Assembly (NCBI GenBank): GCA_023634235.1
Contig: JAMKCF010000013.1
Span: 4,103,327 to 4,167,326 of the forward strand
Length of the DNA stretch: 64,000 nucleotides
From: Pisaster brevispinus
Lineage: Eukaryota > Echinodermata > Asteroidea > Forcipulatida > Asteriidae
Reading direction: 5' to 3'
In this document: one piece after another, positions 27,101 to 35,885 of the stretch
Layout: each line of letters begins with the position of its first letter
Numbering within the stretch: position 1 is the stretch's first letter
Position numbers and translations under genes: made by a program
The notes under the pieces: model-generated
Told to the model about the DNA's origin: nothing
Databases searched by the model: none
What the model saw: only the letters and a program-made list of their open reading frames with translations

Positions 27101-30100
27101 GTTGAACGATTCAGCCTTCCTGACCTGGGCTCCTTTATGCGACTCAACATATCCAGAGCAGTCAATATCACTGTGACACTAAGTACAACAGAAGATGTTG
27201 AAATTGTCACCACAGTGATAAGTATGACATCAGATGCAGCTGTGGTAACTTTAGTAGCGGAAAGTTTCAGCACCTCAACACTACAGCCCACTCAAGTAAG
27301 CACTGAAGGAAGGATCAGTGCTACCGGTGAGTTTCAGTTAATGTCTCAAGTTACTGTTTCAAAACAATTTGAAAATTTTCAAATTTGAAATTTCAACACT
27401 TTTTTATTGTTAATAAAAGTACTCAATATGATTTTGAACATAATTTTTCTTGTTTATTTTGTGCAGAGTTACCGGTGACGATGACACGAGACCCAGTCAG
27501 TCCTGGCACAGCTGTCAGGACATTGAGGACTCTCAGCAGAGGTTCCACTGTTCAGGCATCGGCTGTTACTTCGAGACCTGCAGAGTTCCTGTTCGAGATT
27601 TTCACACCAAACCCAAGAGAAAATGTATTTATTAACGTGCAGACTAATCCCAGTGGTCGGGCGGTCAACTTCGAGAATACTGTTGACGATGACAAGGACA
27701 AGATGATTGTTAAATTTAAGGTCGGGGAATCATCAGATACGCAGACGTTGGTCACCTTGACACTCAATGAGCTGGCCAATGTCTCCTTCACTGTTACTAA
27801 CGTTGATGAGGCCAGTCAAGTCACTTTACAGAATCTTTCAGAGATGTCTCCTACAACTCCAGGAGGCATGACAGAAACTGGGACCAGACACGTCGAAATC
27901 TTAACTCCAGAGGAGCCATCAGTCACTGTCATAGATATTTCAACTACTAATCCAGTAACTTATACTGTCATCATTAGTACCAGCAATCCCAATGAGACAG
28001 TAGAAGTGTCGGCTGAATCTTCACCAGATACATCAATAGCAGAATCTACAGTCAGTCTGACCAGCTATGTTATTGTGGTGACGGCATCGGAAGCAACCAA
28101 CATCTCTTTCTATGTGACGACCTTAAAGTCAGCATCGATTAGTGTAAGAGTTGATACGGCAGATGCAGAAGGTACTTCATCTGTTCAGTTCTCGACCGAA
28201 GCAATGCCGGACATGACAACGTCAATGCAATTCTCAAATGTCAGTAGGACTACGTCTACACCAGGGGGTGCAACAACTGTAGTCTCCGTCCAGACCCTTG
28301 AACCATCCACCATCTATCTTATTGTTAACGCATCCGCTGAGATCAGCATAGCAGCAGACCCTCTTGGGTCTGTGGAAACAGATACTCTCCACATGCTAGG
28401 GTCTAGCGTGCTGAAAATCACTACAGCAGTCCCGACAAACATTACTCTTTTCATAATGACCAGTGACGCTGCTGTGATTGAGGCAATAGTGTCCTCTTTC
28501 AACCCATCGTCAGCTGTCATCTTGATACAAGATGTAGTGAGCTCCACCCTCCAACCTCCTCTTACTTCCATTGTCATGACAACCACAAGAACCCGAGGTA
28601 GGTCATTACCCTGTAGCATGATGTCACCCTACTATCCGGCATTCTTCTCTGTTCTCCATCTTTCACATATCTGACCCCATCTGACCCCATCTGACCTCAT
28701 CTGACCTCATCTGACCTCATCTGACCTCATCTGACCTTTGACTGTTAGCCACCCATCACTTCAGTTTCATGGTGTCATCCATGGACTTTACCATTTTAAT
28801 TCTTCACGTCATTCATCTTCAGGAAGAGCACTGTGTTTGATAATCCATCTCCATTTCAAATTAATGACTGTTTTGCACTTTGATGGAAAACTGCACCCTT
28901 CTAATTGTAGTTAATTCACTTTGATTTCAATATTTTTGTGTGAGTGGTAAATGGATTTACATGTTTTTATTTTAAACCATGTTTAACAGTTAACATCAAC
29001 TAAATGGTTAAGCCACTGTTGTGAAACCCATGTAACTTTTCTTTTTAGTACAAGTTGATGATCAAGTGTTGCATGTTTGTAAAAAAAATTTAAAAAGGGA
29101 CAAGTTGTGAAAATCTAATCATAACAACAAGGCAAGTCAGTTGTATTTTACTGTACTGACAGCTTGGTCTTTTGGAAACGATTGTGTAATACCATGGGAG
29201 AAAGCCATGGTTTCATTAATGGGCATTCTCAGCTGATACTGCTGAGTCTTCAAGAATTCTCAATGTTGCTCCTTTGGAGTGTTCTATATGGATCTTAAAC
29301 TTGAACACTGTCCAAACTAATTGCACAAATTAATCATTAATAGTGATATTAATTCTCGCATTTCGTAGCGTGTCTTGGCTGATCGGTTAAGAGCACCATA
29401 CTCAAGCTCTGGTGTTTTAGATCAGCAGTCGGTTGGAGTCCCGGTCGTGGCACTTGTGTCCTTGAGAGCAAGATACTTTACCATCATTGCTTTGTCTTTA
29501 GGGTCCGGTGTACTAGGATGGGTAGTGCGCGTTAAAGAACCCACACCCCGGTGATTCTGGTTCAGATAGCAAGCACCCTTGTTTACAGGTTTAAGTTCTG
29601 TTAATCCTTGGTTTCATTACCAGAAATATATATTAATAATAATGATATTAATAATAAATTTACACTTTTAACAATTAATGCCTCTCCAGATTTAGGGTAA
29701 GGATGCATCTGCTGGAATGGGGAGACTGTACTAATAATCTCTGAATATACGTTCTACAAACGACACAATTTAAAAGTCATCTTGAGTGAACTTAAGAAAA
29801 GTTTCAGCTTTTACATTGTTAGAAAGTACAAAACTAAAATTTTGCCCTGCTTAAAATAAATATAAAAGTCACCAGCAGAAACAAGACTTTTTATTTATTT
29901 ATTTATTTAAAAAAAAATTAAAGTAATGTGCATTCCATAAATTTTCAAGTTCACTTTTAGTCAAATTTTTCCCCAATTTCCAAATTTTTCAAAACTCCAC
30001 ACACCTTCAAACTTTATTTTAAAAACCTAAACTTACAATTTTGAGGGTTTTTGTATGATCACACAAAAAATAAAAAATAAATTGTCATTTCCAATTGTAA

Positions 30101-33072
30101 ACATCAATGGTCGACTTTCAGTTGGAATACAAAACTTTTCAAAATTGAGTTGTTTGTAGAACTAAGGCCTTAAAAAAAATATTATTTTGGCGTAAAGGGC
30201 CAGAAAAAATAGGGTAGGTACAGAGGTTAAAAAAATTGTTTTTTGTTGTTGTTTTCCTAGCAACAAAAATGGCATGTTTTAATGACATTGTTTAAGCCTG
30301 CACAAATATTTTCTGCATGTTCGCTGTGCAAAACATTGTGCACACCAAAGTTCCACATACGCTATTTTCATACAATTGAAGAGAAACGGTCAGAAATGGT
30401 TTCAAACAAAATAAAAACTAGTTTCTATAGATTTTAATTACTTTTTTTCTTCCCTAAAAAAAACCCCAAAACCCAGGGTCGAACATATTTTTAGGGTCGG
30501 TCGGGTTACGCCAACATAACAATTTATTTTTTGTGGCCTTAGCTTCAGGTGAGCCTTTCAGTACATTGTTTACATCTCTCTATTGTGAAGACATGAATCA
30601 TCATGTTAATTGTCATTCTCTGTTGTTACCATTTCATTTTTAAAAACTCTTTCTTGTAACTGATTGGAATGCATTACTAATTCCCTTTGATTGTATAATT
30701 TGTAGTTCTTATAGTGCTTTCTTGATATGCATAATTTATGAAGATGAGCAAAGTATACTGTTGGAAACAACAAGTAATCTTTTTGAAATGTCGAGACCAC
30801 AATAGCTCTTTTTAGAGCAAACACTCCTCCCAAAAGAGATTTATACATGGTTGTACCCGCAACTAATACCAGTTATAGATACTTCTTATGAATTTTTTTT
30901 TTGTTTTTATTGTTTTTCATTTTTGTTTTCATTGAAGAGTTCTTACAGTGCTTCATTTTGTTTTCATTAATCCAATAGTACAGTGGTCCCAGTTCTCTTT
31001 TTCTCTACCCTTGACTGTAAAACTTGTCATTAGTCAGTACCAAACACATTTCATTTTAACCCGGCATTTTAAATATTCTCCTGTACTTTCCCTGTCGCAT
31101 TTTGTATGAGTGAAGTGAATGGTTGTGTTCTGATATAACATCCATCCAAATGAATGTTTATTAAAACTTGTTATGAAAACCTTGAGGTTTTTTTTTTATA
31201 AATGTGCAAGTCTATGAAACAATTTTAAAGAAAATGATTGATTCTAAACACCAAACGTAAATGACAGTAACAGTAAATCAAAGCATTTTAATGTGTGATC
31301 ACGAAAAAATTTAGAAAAAAAAACATCTTCTGAGTTTTAAACATTCCCTTTCCACATCAACAAAGTTCATATCTGTTCCTTCGCGCAAGAAATCTCTCCA
31401 AGACTTCTAAGATTTGTCTTTAAAAGACAGTTTCTTTCTCTTCATTTCCTCAGGGGATGCAACTATCATCGAAGTAGAAGGTGTCTTCAGCGACGAAGTC
31501 ACCGTCTTCTGGAGCTTCAATCCAGAAGACGAGCCGTTCATCCGAGGGTTCATCCTTCAGTATCGCGAGGTTGGCGTAGAGGAGTGGACCAACTCGTCGC
31601 TCATACAACCTTCCTCACGTCTGTTCAAGGTGACTGGACTGAGGGAGAACACTCTATACTTCCTGAGGTTGATCGCCGTGGACAGGTCCACCAACCCGGC
31701 AGCATTTTCCTTCCAGAAACCAGTCAAGACGTTGTCAAGAAGTGAGTTATGTACTTGTTTAGAGTGACCGTGTACATTCCAGGGTATTTTCTGATAGGCA
31801 AGATACTACACTGGTCATATTTGGAATCACATTTTGTATCATAGTTTCCTCATAAATTTGAGAGTTATAAAAAACCAGTGAAACAAGTTTTTCGAGATGT
31901 GCCCCCTTTATTCATGTTATAATTTTATACAAATCAGATCAATCTCCATAAAATTTAAGATGTAATGCTTTCTTTCATTGAGTTGTGCACAAATCGTGCC
32001 AGCAGGAAGTCCAGACTCTGGCTCTTTTGTAAACATGTGATGTCACAGGTCACAGGTCAAAGGTCTGTAAAAAGGAGATGATTTCAAAATAAGATTTATA
32101 CTGAATTAAAGTCAGTGAAACGTGTGTTGTCCCCCATCCTCAACGAAACTTGTTACCACATTCCACTTGTAACTGTGAGCCATTGAGTCCTATGATATAA
32201 AACTTGATGATGACTACTGTACAATTTCAAATAAATATTCTTTTAAATGAAACTGGCAAACATTCTTTTAAATAAAACTGGCAAGCGCACAGTTTTCTAT
32301 GGCATTGAAATAAAGAAACTAGAGGAAACCAGCCGATCAGTTGCATGCCTGTACACAGGCATCAAACATATGCATCTTTGGTTAACTGACAGTTCAGATA
32401 CCCCTCCTGTCCATGAGTCACCAAACCCCTTGTAGACATGGATCCACCATTTATGCTATAAGGCTTGTCGTGGCTGAGCGGTCTAGTTCACCTGATCCAA
32501 GCTCCGGTGTTGTCAGCAGCAGAGTGTGGGTTCGAATCCCGGTCATGACACTTGTGCCCTTGAGCAAGGCACTTAACCATAATTGCTTCGTAAAAAGTTG
32601 GGAAGGTAGTGCATTCTGCTCGTTACCAACCAGGCTCCTAGTGGATGATACCCCATGCCTATATCCTTAAACGGACTGTGAAGGGGGTAACCCTGTTTCA
32701 GCCCCAGGAGTAGGTGGCAAAGTGCCCCTGGGTTGACAGCCCAAATCAGTTAAGTGTGTAGCCCTCACCTTGAAGTGGCCGTCCGGCCTTGTGAGTTGGG
32801 CGATATCTCATAAAAAAAATAAACAAATAAAAAAAATCATTTTTGTACATTATACTCTTTTCTTTGCAGACATAATGGACCCAGTACCTGATCAAGACCA
32901 GGTGACCTCTTTTGACCCATTCTATTGGATACTCATAGCCTCCGTCATCTTAATTGTCGTCTTACTGGTGTCCGTCGTCGCTTCGCTGATCCTGTACACT
33001 CGGGGGAAAACGACCAATAAATACAGCGTTGGAGGCGGAAGTTCACCCGTAATTCAGGATGACCAGGTGTAG
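36..33072 (+). CDS. Giant EGF / tandem-repeat / FN3 transmembrane glycoprotein (5' end missing)
   Basis: Joined exons are 36-149, 394-507, 2747-2866, 5054-24436, 25515-27326, 27467-28597, 31454-31741 and 32870-33072. All seven visible introns are GT-AG and phase 1. The spliced frame is open for about 7,720 residues to the TAG at 33070. Domain order is three EGF-like modules, a Ser/Thr/Pro-rich stretch, about 58-60 copies of a 115-124 residue repeat unit, one fibronectin type III domain, one transmembrane helix and a cytoplasmic tail of about 25 residues. The protein should sit in the plasma membrane with almost all of its mass outside. Known: EGF and FN3 modules with phase 1 borders are typical of metazoan adhesion and matrix proteins. 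Inferred: a role in adhesion, glycocalyx or recognition. No signal peptide is visible because the gene starts left of the window. I do not recognise the whole protein as a named orthologue. Confidence 0.85.
394..507 (+). CDS. Gene 1 exon: EGF-like domain 2
   Basis: This is a 114-bp exon, the same length and phase (1-1) as the previous EGF exon. It encodes [13 protein letters not shown] and [12 protein letters not shown], a canonical six-cysteine EGF module with a calcium-binding DVDE start. The acceptor is TTCTGCAG and the donor GTAAGT. Equal length and phase suggest exon duplication. Confidence 0.88.
508..2746 (+). other. Gene 1 intron (EGF2-EGF3)
   Basis: 2.2-kb intron, mostly AT-rich unique-looking sequence. 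At 1350-1410 there is a short hairpin with an 11-bp stem, TCTGCGCTTAC paired with GTAAGCGCAGA. A SINE-like segment lies at 2385-2530. I see no coding sequence or RNA gene. Confidence 0.6.
2385..2530 (+). repeat. SINE-like segment with tRNA-type B box
   Basis: Contains CTGGTTCGATTCTT, close to the polymerase III B box consensus, followed by a GGGCCACACCTGTGCCATAA-type body. No good A box or tRNA fold is evident. It is probably a decayed tRNA-derived SINE. Confidence 0.4.
2747..2866 (+). CDS. Gene 1 exon: EGF-like domain 3
   Basis: This is a 120-bp exon, phase 1-1, with acceptor TTCTTACAG and donor GTAAGT. It encodes [14 protein letters not shown] and [12 protein letters not shown], an EGF module that lacks the D-x-D/E calcium-binding start of the first two. 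The next visible exon is the giant repeat exon, so the protein passes directly from EGF modules into the Ser/Thr-rich stalk. Confidence 0.85.
3029..3977 (+). repeat. Pair of direct ~149-bp repeats 800 bp apart
   Basis: 3029-3178 and 3829-3977 match over their whole length, beginning GAACTTATTTACTCCTCC and ending CTGCCTCAAAAAT, with a handful of substitutions and one T-tract length change. This is either a local duplication or two ends of one larger inserted element whose body is 3179-3828. Confidence 0.8.
4139..4287 (+). repeat. Inverted-repeat element with TAGCCG hexanucleotide tract
   Basis: The left end GGCCGTATCCAAATTGGCGG and the right end CCGCCAATTCAGATATGGCC are near-perfect inverted copies. 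The interior contains a (TAGCCG)n-like tract at about 4222-4272 paired against CTACTGCTACGGC on the left, so the element can fold into a long hairpin. Confidence 0.7.
4363..4553 (+). repeat. Dispersed repeat with GT/G microsatellite
   Basis: Begins near ATGTGTGGGTAGGTATAT and ACCCGGGACCTATAGCAAAAG, and ends in GGTGTTTACACATGTGTG followed by a 15-G run. A second family member is at 44046-44265 in an ECPAS intron with the same order of blocks. Confidence 0.65.
5054..24436 (+). CDS. Gene 1 giant 19,383-bp repeat exon
   Basis: A single uninterrupted coding exon of 6,461 codons. The acceptor is the CTTTTCAG just before 5054 and the donor is GTAAGT after 24436; both ends are phase 1 and join in frame to the flanking exons. 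The first ATG of the open frame is at 5131, but the frame is open upstream to the acceptor, so that ATG is not a start. The order is a Ser/Thr-rich leader (5054 to about 5400), two or three diverged units (to about 6435), 11 units near 345 bp, 33 units on a 363-bp period, two diverged units, three 372-bp units and a partial unit. Only a handful of cysteines occur, all near the N-terminal end (around 5218-5265 and 5890-5930). N-glycosylation sequons number about five per unit. The leader and linkers are Thr/Ser/Pro-rich, so mucin-type O-glycosylation is likely there. Confidence 0.9.
6436..10224 (+). repeat. In-frame tandem array A: 11 units, 345 bp each
   Basis: Anchored on the L-S-T-Q-G motif, unit starts fall at 6436, 6781, 7126, 7471, 7816, 8161, 8506, 8851, 9196, 9541 and 9886, a constant 345 bp (115 residues). 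The last unit is 339 bp. Units 3-8 of the array differ by only a few residues and the last two are clearly diverged. Each core unit carries sequons at NYT, NDT, NVS, NAT and NIS. The linker between units reads [11 protein letters not shown], shorter and less acidic than in array B. Confidence 0.93.
10225..22164 (+). repeat. In-frame tandem array B: 33 units, exact 363-bp period
   Basis: The LSTEG anchor recurs from 10225 to 21841 at exactly 363 bp (121 residues) for 32 consecutive steps with no net insertion or deletion. The last unit is 324 bp and reads into a diverged unit at 22165. Each unit has sequons NYT, NES, NAS, NST and NIS, no cysteine, and a linker with an acidic EEDDE or EEDDG run followed by a Ser/Thr/Pro stretch ending TVPPQM. 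A few residues vary between units (V/I/E/M before DDME, D/E before VRS, G/D and R/G before VNS, E/D before IES), and whole blocks of units share the same variants. Confidence 0.95.
22165..22908 (+). repeat. Two diverged repeat units between arrays B and C
   Basis: Two units recognisable by pattern rather than identity. The first runs from RRTLSTQG and keeps TANVS, NTT and ANISF. The second starts near [11 protein letters not shown], retains the YTLLVY and VTLKV strands but has lost most sequons. A Thr/Pro-rich linker around 22475-22535 and another near 22855-22905 separate them from each other and from array C. They resemble old members of the same family that escaped homogenisation. Confidence 0.75.
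22909..24024 (+). repeat. In-frame tandem array C: 3 units, 372 bp each
   Basis: Three near-identical 372-bp units (124 residues) start at 22909, 23281 and 23653. Each has a Thr/Ser/Pro linker (MTSPTTEV) followed by the same fold pattern ([36 protein letters not shown]). Sequons are NTS, NFT, NLT and NTT. This is a third, independent local amplification of the unit, with a different linker from A and B. A partial unit follows to the end of the exon. Confidence 0.92.
24437..25514 (+). other. Gene 1 intron, 1.1 kb
   Basis: AT-rich intron between the giant exon and the next repeat exon. Small direct repeats (TCAGTCATTCAGTCATTCAG at about 24799) occur. I see no mobile element or coding sequence. 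Confidence 0.55.
25515..27326 (+). CDS. Gene 1 exon: diverged repeat units
   Basis: An 1,812-bp exon, phase 1-1, acceptor AACACAG and donor GTGAGT. It encodes three full diverged copies of the repeat unit (starting near [19 protein letters not shown] and SITRTLMTM) and one partial copy similar to the end of the giant exon. Thr/Ser/Pro/Val linkers lie between them, including a stretch of repeated TDVVT motifs at about 26460-26515. Pattern residues such as ANISFSVET and NTSFTVET mark the last strand of each unit. The frame is also open left of the acceptor, but the phase and the unit border support the splice at 25515. Confidence 0.85.
27467..28597 (+). CDS. Gene 1 exon: diverged repeat units, membrane-proximal
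   Basis: An 1,131-bp exon, phase 1-1, acceptor TTGTGCAG and donor GTAGGT. It holds one clear unit ([11 protein letters not shown] to ANVSFTVTN) and two degenerate ones (around NPNETVEVS to [10 protein letters not shown], and STIYLIVNA to VILI). The intron before it is only 140 bp. Units here share roughly the strand pattern only, so they appear to be the oldest, least homogenised copies. Confidence 0.83.
28671..28737 (+). repeat. 10-bp tandem repeat (CTGACCYCAT), about 7 copies
   Basis: Two CTGACCCCAT copies are followed by four CTGACCTCAT copies and a partial one, starting 74 bp after the exon donor. Confidence 0.9.
29366..29580 (+). repeat. tRNA-derived SINE
   Basis: The head reads GTCTTGGCTGATCGGTTAAG (A box-like), then GGTTGGAGTCCCGGTCGTGG (B box-like), then the body CACTTGTGTCCTTGAGAGCAAG. 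The same head and CTTGTGCCCTTGAGCAAG body recur at 32461, which defines the family. Confidence 0.7.
30163..30541 (+). mobile_element. Non-autonomous TIR element (MITE-like)
   Basis: The left end TAAGGCC...TTTGGCGTAA and the right end TTACGCCAACATAAC...GGCCTTA are imperfect inverted repeats of about 35 bp. The interior has CAGGGTCGAACATATTTTTA and GGGTCGGTCGGGTTACG. There is no transposase reading frame. Confidence 0.65.
31454..31741 (+). CDS. Gene 1 exon: fibronectin type III domain
   Basis: A 288-bp exon, phase 1-1, acceptor TTTCCTCAG and donor GTGAGT, encoding 96 residues. FN3 hallmarks are visible in order: the B-strand Trp in VTVFWSF, the C-strand FILQYRE with a following EEWT, and the [15 protein letters not shown] stretch corresponding to the conserved tyrosine-corner region. 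Known: FN3 domains encoded by single phase 1 exons are common in metazoan receptors. It lies directly before the transmembrane exon. Confidence 0.85.
31742..32869 (+). other. Gene 1 intron between FN3 and transmembrane exons
   Basis: 1.1 kb. The 3' third is a SINE (32461-32835) whose A-rich tail ends about 35 bp before the acceptor at 32869. The remainder shows nothing recognisable apart from a direct repeat TTCTTTTAAATGAAACTGGCA near 32238-32285. Confidence 0.6.
32461..32835 (+). repeat. tRNA-derived SINE, nearly full length with A-rich tail
   Basis: The head GTCGTGGCTGAGCGGTCTAG resembles a class II (Leu/Ser-type) tRNA with an A box, and GGGTTCGAATCCCGG is a good B box. The CTTGTGCCCTTGAGCAAGGC body and a tail of A-rich AAAATAAAC units follow. 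It is in the same orientation as the gene. Confidence 0.8.
32870..33072 (+). CDS. Gene 1 last exon: transmembrane helix and cytoplasmic tail
   Basis: Acceptor TTTGCAG, phase 1, ending at TAG 33070-33072. After about 22 mainly acidic/polar residues there is a strongly hydrophobic helix of about 27 residues ([14 protein letters not shown] onward) closed by YTRGK, which fits a stop-transfer signal with the positive side inside. The tail is only about 25 residues, contains NKYSV, and ends DDQV. A C-terminal D-x-V fits the class III PDZ ligand pattern. No kinase, ITAM or other signalling motif is visible. Confidence 0.85.
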
Positions 33073-33588
33073 GTGAGGCTTAAGACAGTTGCCAGGAGCA
33101 ACTTCAATTTTGTGACTTTTGCTGCTGAAAAAGTTAAATTTATAACCTCCTTTTTTTTTAATACATATACTTTTTTTTTTTAAATTAAGTGTGAAAATAG
33201 CTTTCCAACAGTATCCACTGAAATGTGTTACACGTTGCGATAGTTAATTATTTTAATGATTTCATGTATGATTTTGTTTTATTTTGTTTTATTTTGTTTT
33301 ATTTTAAGGTTATGATATTTGTGTGTAAAGGTTTGGTTAGGTAGTTGTGATGTTAGTATTGTTAATATACTACTTGATACTTGCCGATACTGTCTTCAAA
33401 TTGGTTGCCCCTTGATAGATATCACCAGCAATTTAAACTTTTATCTTTTTGAAGTTGCTGTATGTTTTTGAAAGGTAAAATAAGGGGAATTAATGAAACA
33501 AACTAGACCTTCAAGGACAAGTCATTTTTTTAAAAAATTATGAATGGTGTACATCTGAAAAGTACTGCTCAAGCAAGGAAAGTATTTA

Positions 33589-33594
33589 AATAAA
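33589..33594 (+). promoter_or_regulatory. Candidate polyadenylation signal of gene 1
   Basis: AATAAA 517 bp after the stop codon. It is the first canonical hexamer downstream of gene 1 in this AT-rich 3' flank. Cleavage cannot be shown from sequence alone, and later variants such as ATTAAA near 33930 could also be used. Confidence 0.4.
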
Positions 33595-35885
33595 AAGCTT
33601 AATGTTTGACCTCTGAGTGACTTTGGAAAATAATTATTTGAAGCGGGTAATGAAATCTTTTTGTTTGTTTTTTGCTGTGAGTCAACTTAGGGTTTCGTGG
33701 TTACTAGGAACTTATCAGTTAATCATGACATTATTTTGTTTTATTGTACAAACAAGAGTGCCCACTTTTAAATACAGTCTTCAGTGGGGAGTAAATGATT
33801 TTAAGACTACCTAACACCTTGATGTAAAAGAAAGAAGGTAACATACATATATTTTTAAACAGTAAACAGCCGACTATGACTGTAATTATTTGTACCCTAT
33901 TTTTCTGTACATATTTTTTAATATCAATATATGCATTAAATGTACTCAGTATGAAACCCTGGTATTTTTTGATCAATTTTTTTTTAGCATTATCGAGCTG
34001 TAATATTTTAGTATAAGATTACGGTCAAGTTCGTTAACAATTGTTTAAGTAAACTTAGCTTTAGAGGTAATGTTCATCACCGTTAACTTGCAGTTGTAAT
34101 GTTCTCTGTTAACAGTGTTCGCTGTTCAAATGCTAGCCTTGATTGGCAACTTTCGCTTTGTTTAATGGAGTAGCCGAAAAGCACAATCGCAACACAAATT
34201 ACAAATGTCTTGATCACAAAGGACAAGATTTCTAAACTTACCTAGAGTCCCTTCGAGACAGTCGATGACTAGCCAATCAAGACAAGATAAATGCTAGTAA
34301 AAACTAACACACCCAAGGACCAGTCAAAAGTGTGGCTCGGCTGGCTAGTTCAGTGTTGAGAAGACGAGCAGTAGTGAAGTGACAAGCTAACTTGTCCTGC
34401 TGGCCTGTCACTGACATTTACAATGGCAAAAACTAACAGGGTAATACCAAAGTTATTGAGTTGTTTGCAAAACTTGTTGGACTGCAATGCTGTCTTGATT
34501 ATAGCGAGTTCGATCACTATCCAACAACTTTTTAATGTGTTTTATCTTTTATGCCATCTTTTTTAGACCAGAAACTCGTGTTTTATTACTTCAAATTTAG
34601 GAACATAAGATTTTCTGCCTTGATTTAAAAAGTCATACAAATGAGCTCATAGTTTGTGGGTTTTTTGGGTCTTTTTTTGAGGTTTTTTGTTTGTTATTAT
34701 TTTACGATGGTCCACTCCAAAACACTGTTGTAGACTTTCTGGTACACAGTACATTGTCTTTTACTCTTTCCTCAAGTAAAGAAGATTGTAAACATATGAT
34801 GTAAATTGGGATAAAATCCTATTTTATATTCAGAAAAAAAGTATACAAAAATAAGTAAAAACTTAGTATAATGTCAGAAGTAACGACCTTAAAGTAAGAA
34901 CATTGAAAAGCACTATATCAATTATCTTAACTGTAACAATTAAGCTCAGTATTTTCTATCACTTGCAGAATTTACATGTATTTGGTGTTGGGTTTTTTGT
35001 GAACAAAGTTATTTAATCAACAGTAAAGTTCAGAACAGATCAAATTTTCTGATAACTCTGGAAGCTTACATCTGTATTAATCTTATTTTATGGATTTTAT
35101 TTGGTGCTTATTTTAATTGCTATTTGTGGTCTTTTATCAAGTTTGTGTAATTGAATTGAACTCCTGAAATGTAGGAATTTTATGTTAAAAACACTCTCCC
35201 GGTAGAATAGTCTGAAAGAAAACTAATGTTGACCCAGAAGTCTACCCAGCAGAATAGCCTTCATATTAGCTATATGCAAGTCGAGGTCCATGTTTTAGGA
35301 TTTTGCAGTTGTGCACTGGAAAGAATTACTGCCAAATACTTCAAATATAAGGAATACTTCAAATGTAAAGGACAACGGGCTCAGAAATTCCTTCGCCAAC
35401 AAATGTGGATAATTGTTCTTTATTTTGTCATCAGTAGAAGTCTAAGATGTACTATATTGTGGGCTGTACATTTAGCCATTTTGAGATAGGGTGGACCTAT
35501 TTTAATTGCACGGTTTGGTTTGCGTAAATATCTCCGTACACACCCCAACCATTAATGGTGCAGTCCCATAGTATCCATCATATCTCAAAAAGGCCAATTT
35601 GTGTCGATTCTTCCAGAATTTTCTCCGTGTTAATTCTTTTAACAATTGTTGAATGTTTAATGTATATGTTTAACTCTTAATCATTATATTTATTCAAGTT
35701 TTAATCTTAAAATACATGTACACAACTGTATATTTTGGTTGTTAATGTATATACTTATTTCCCACTAGGATCAAAACTTAAGGTCTTAATTATATCCGAA
35801 TTGAAATTAAAATTAAACTCATCATTTTAAAATAAAATACAGATGTGTAAAGAGTATAACGCTTTGTGATTTTATAAACAGTTTA

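Larger units (their letters stand above)
28598..31453 (+). other. Gene 1 intron, 2.9 kb
   Basis: Contains a 10-bp tandem repeat (28671-28737), a tRNA-derived SINE (29366-29580) and a terminal-inverted-repeat element (30163-30541). The remainder is AT-rich with many homopolymer tracts and no coding signal. Confidence 0.6.
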
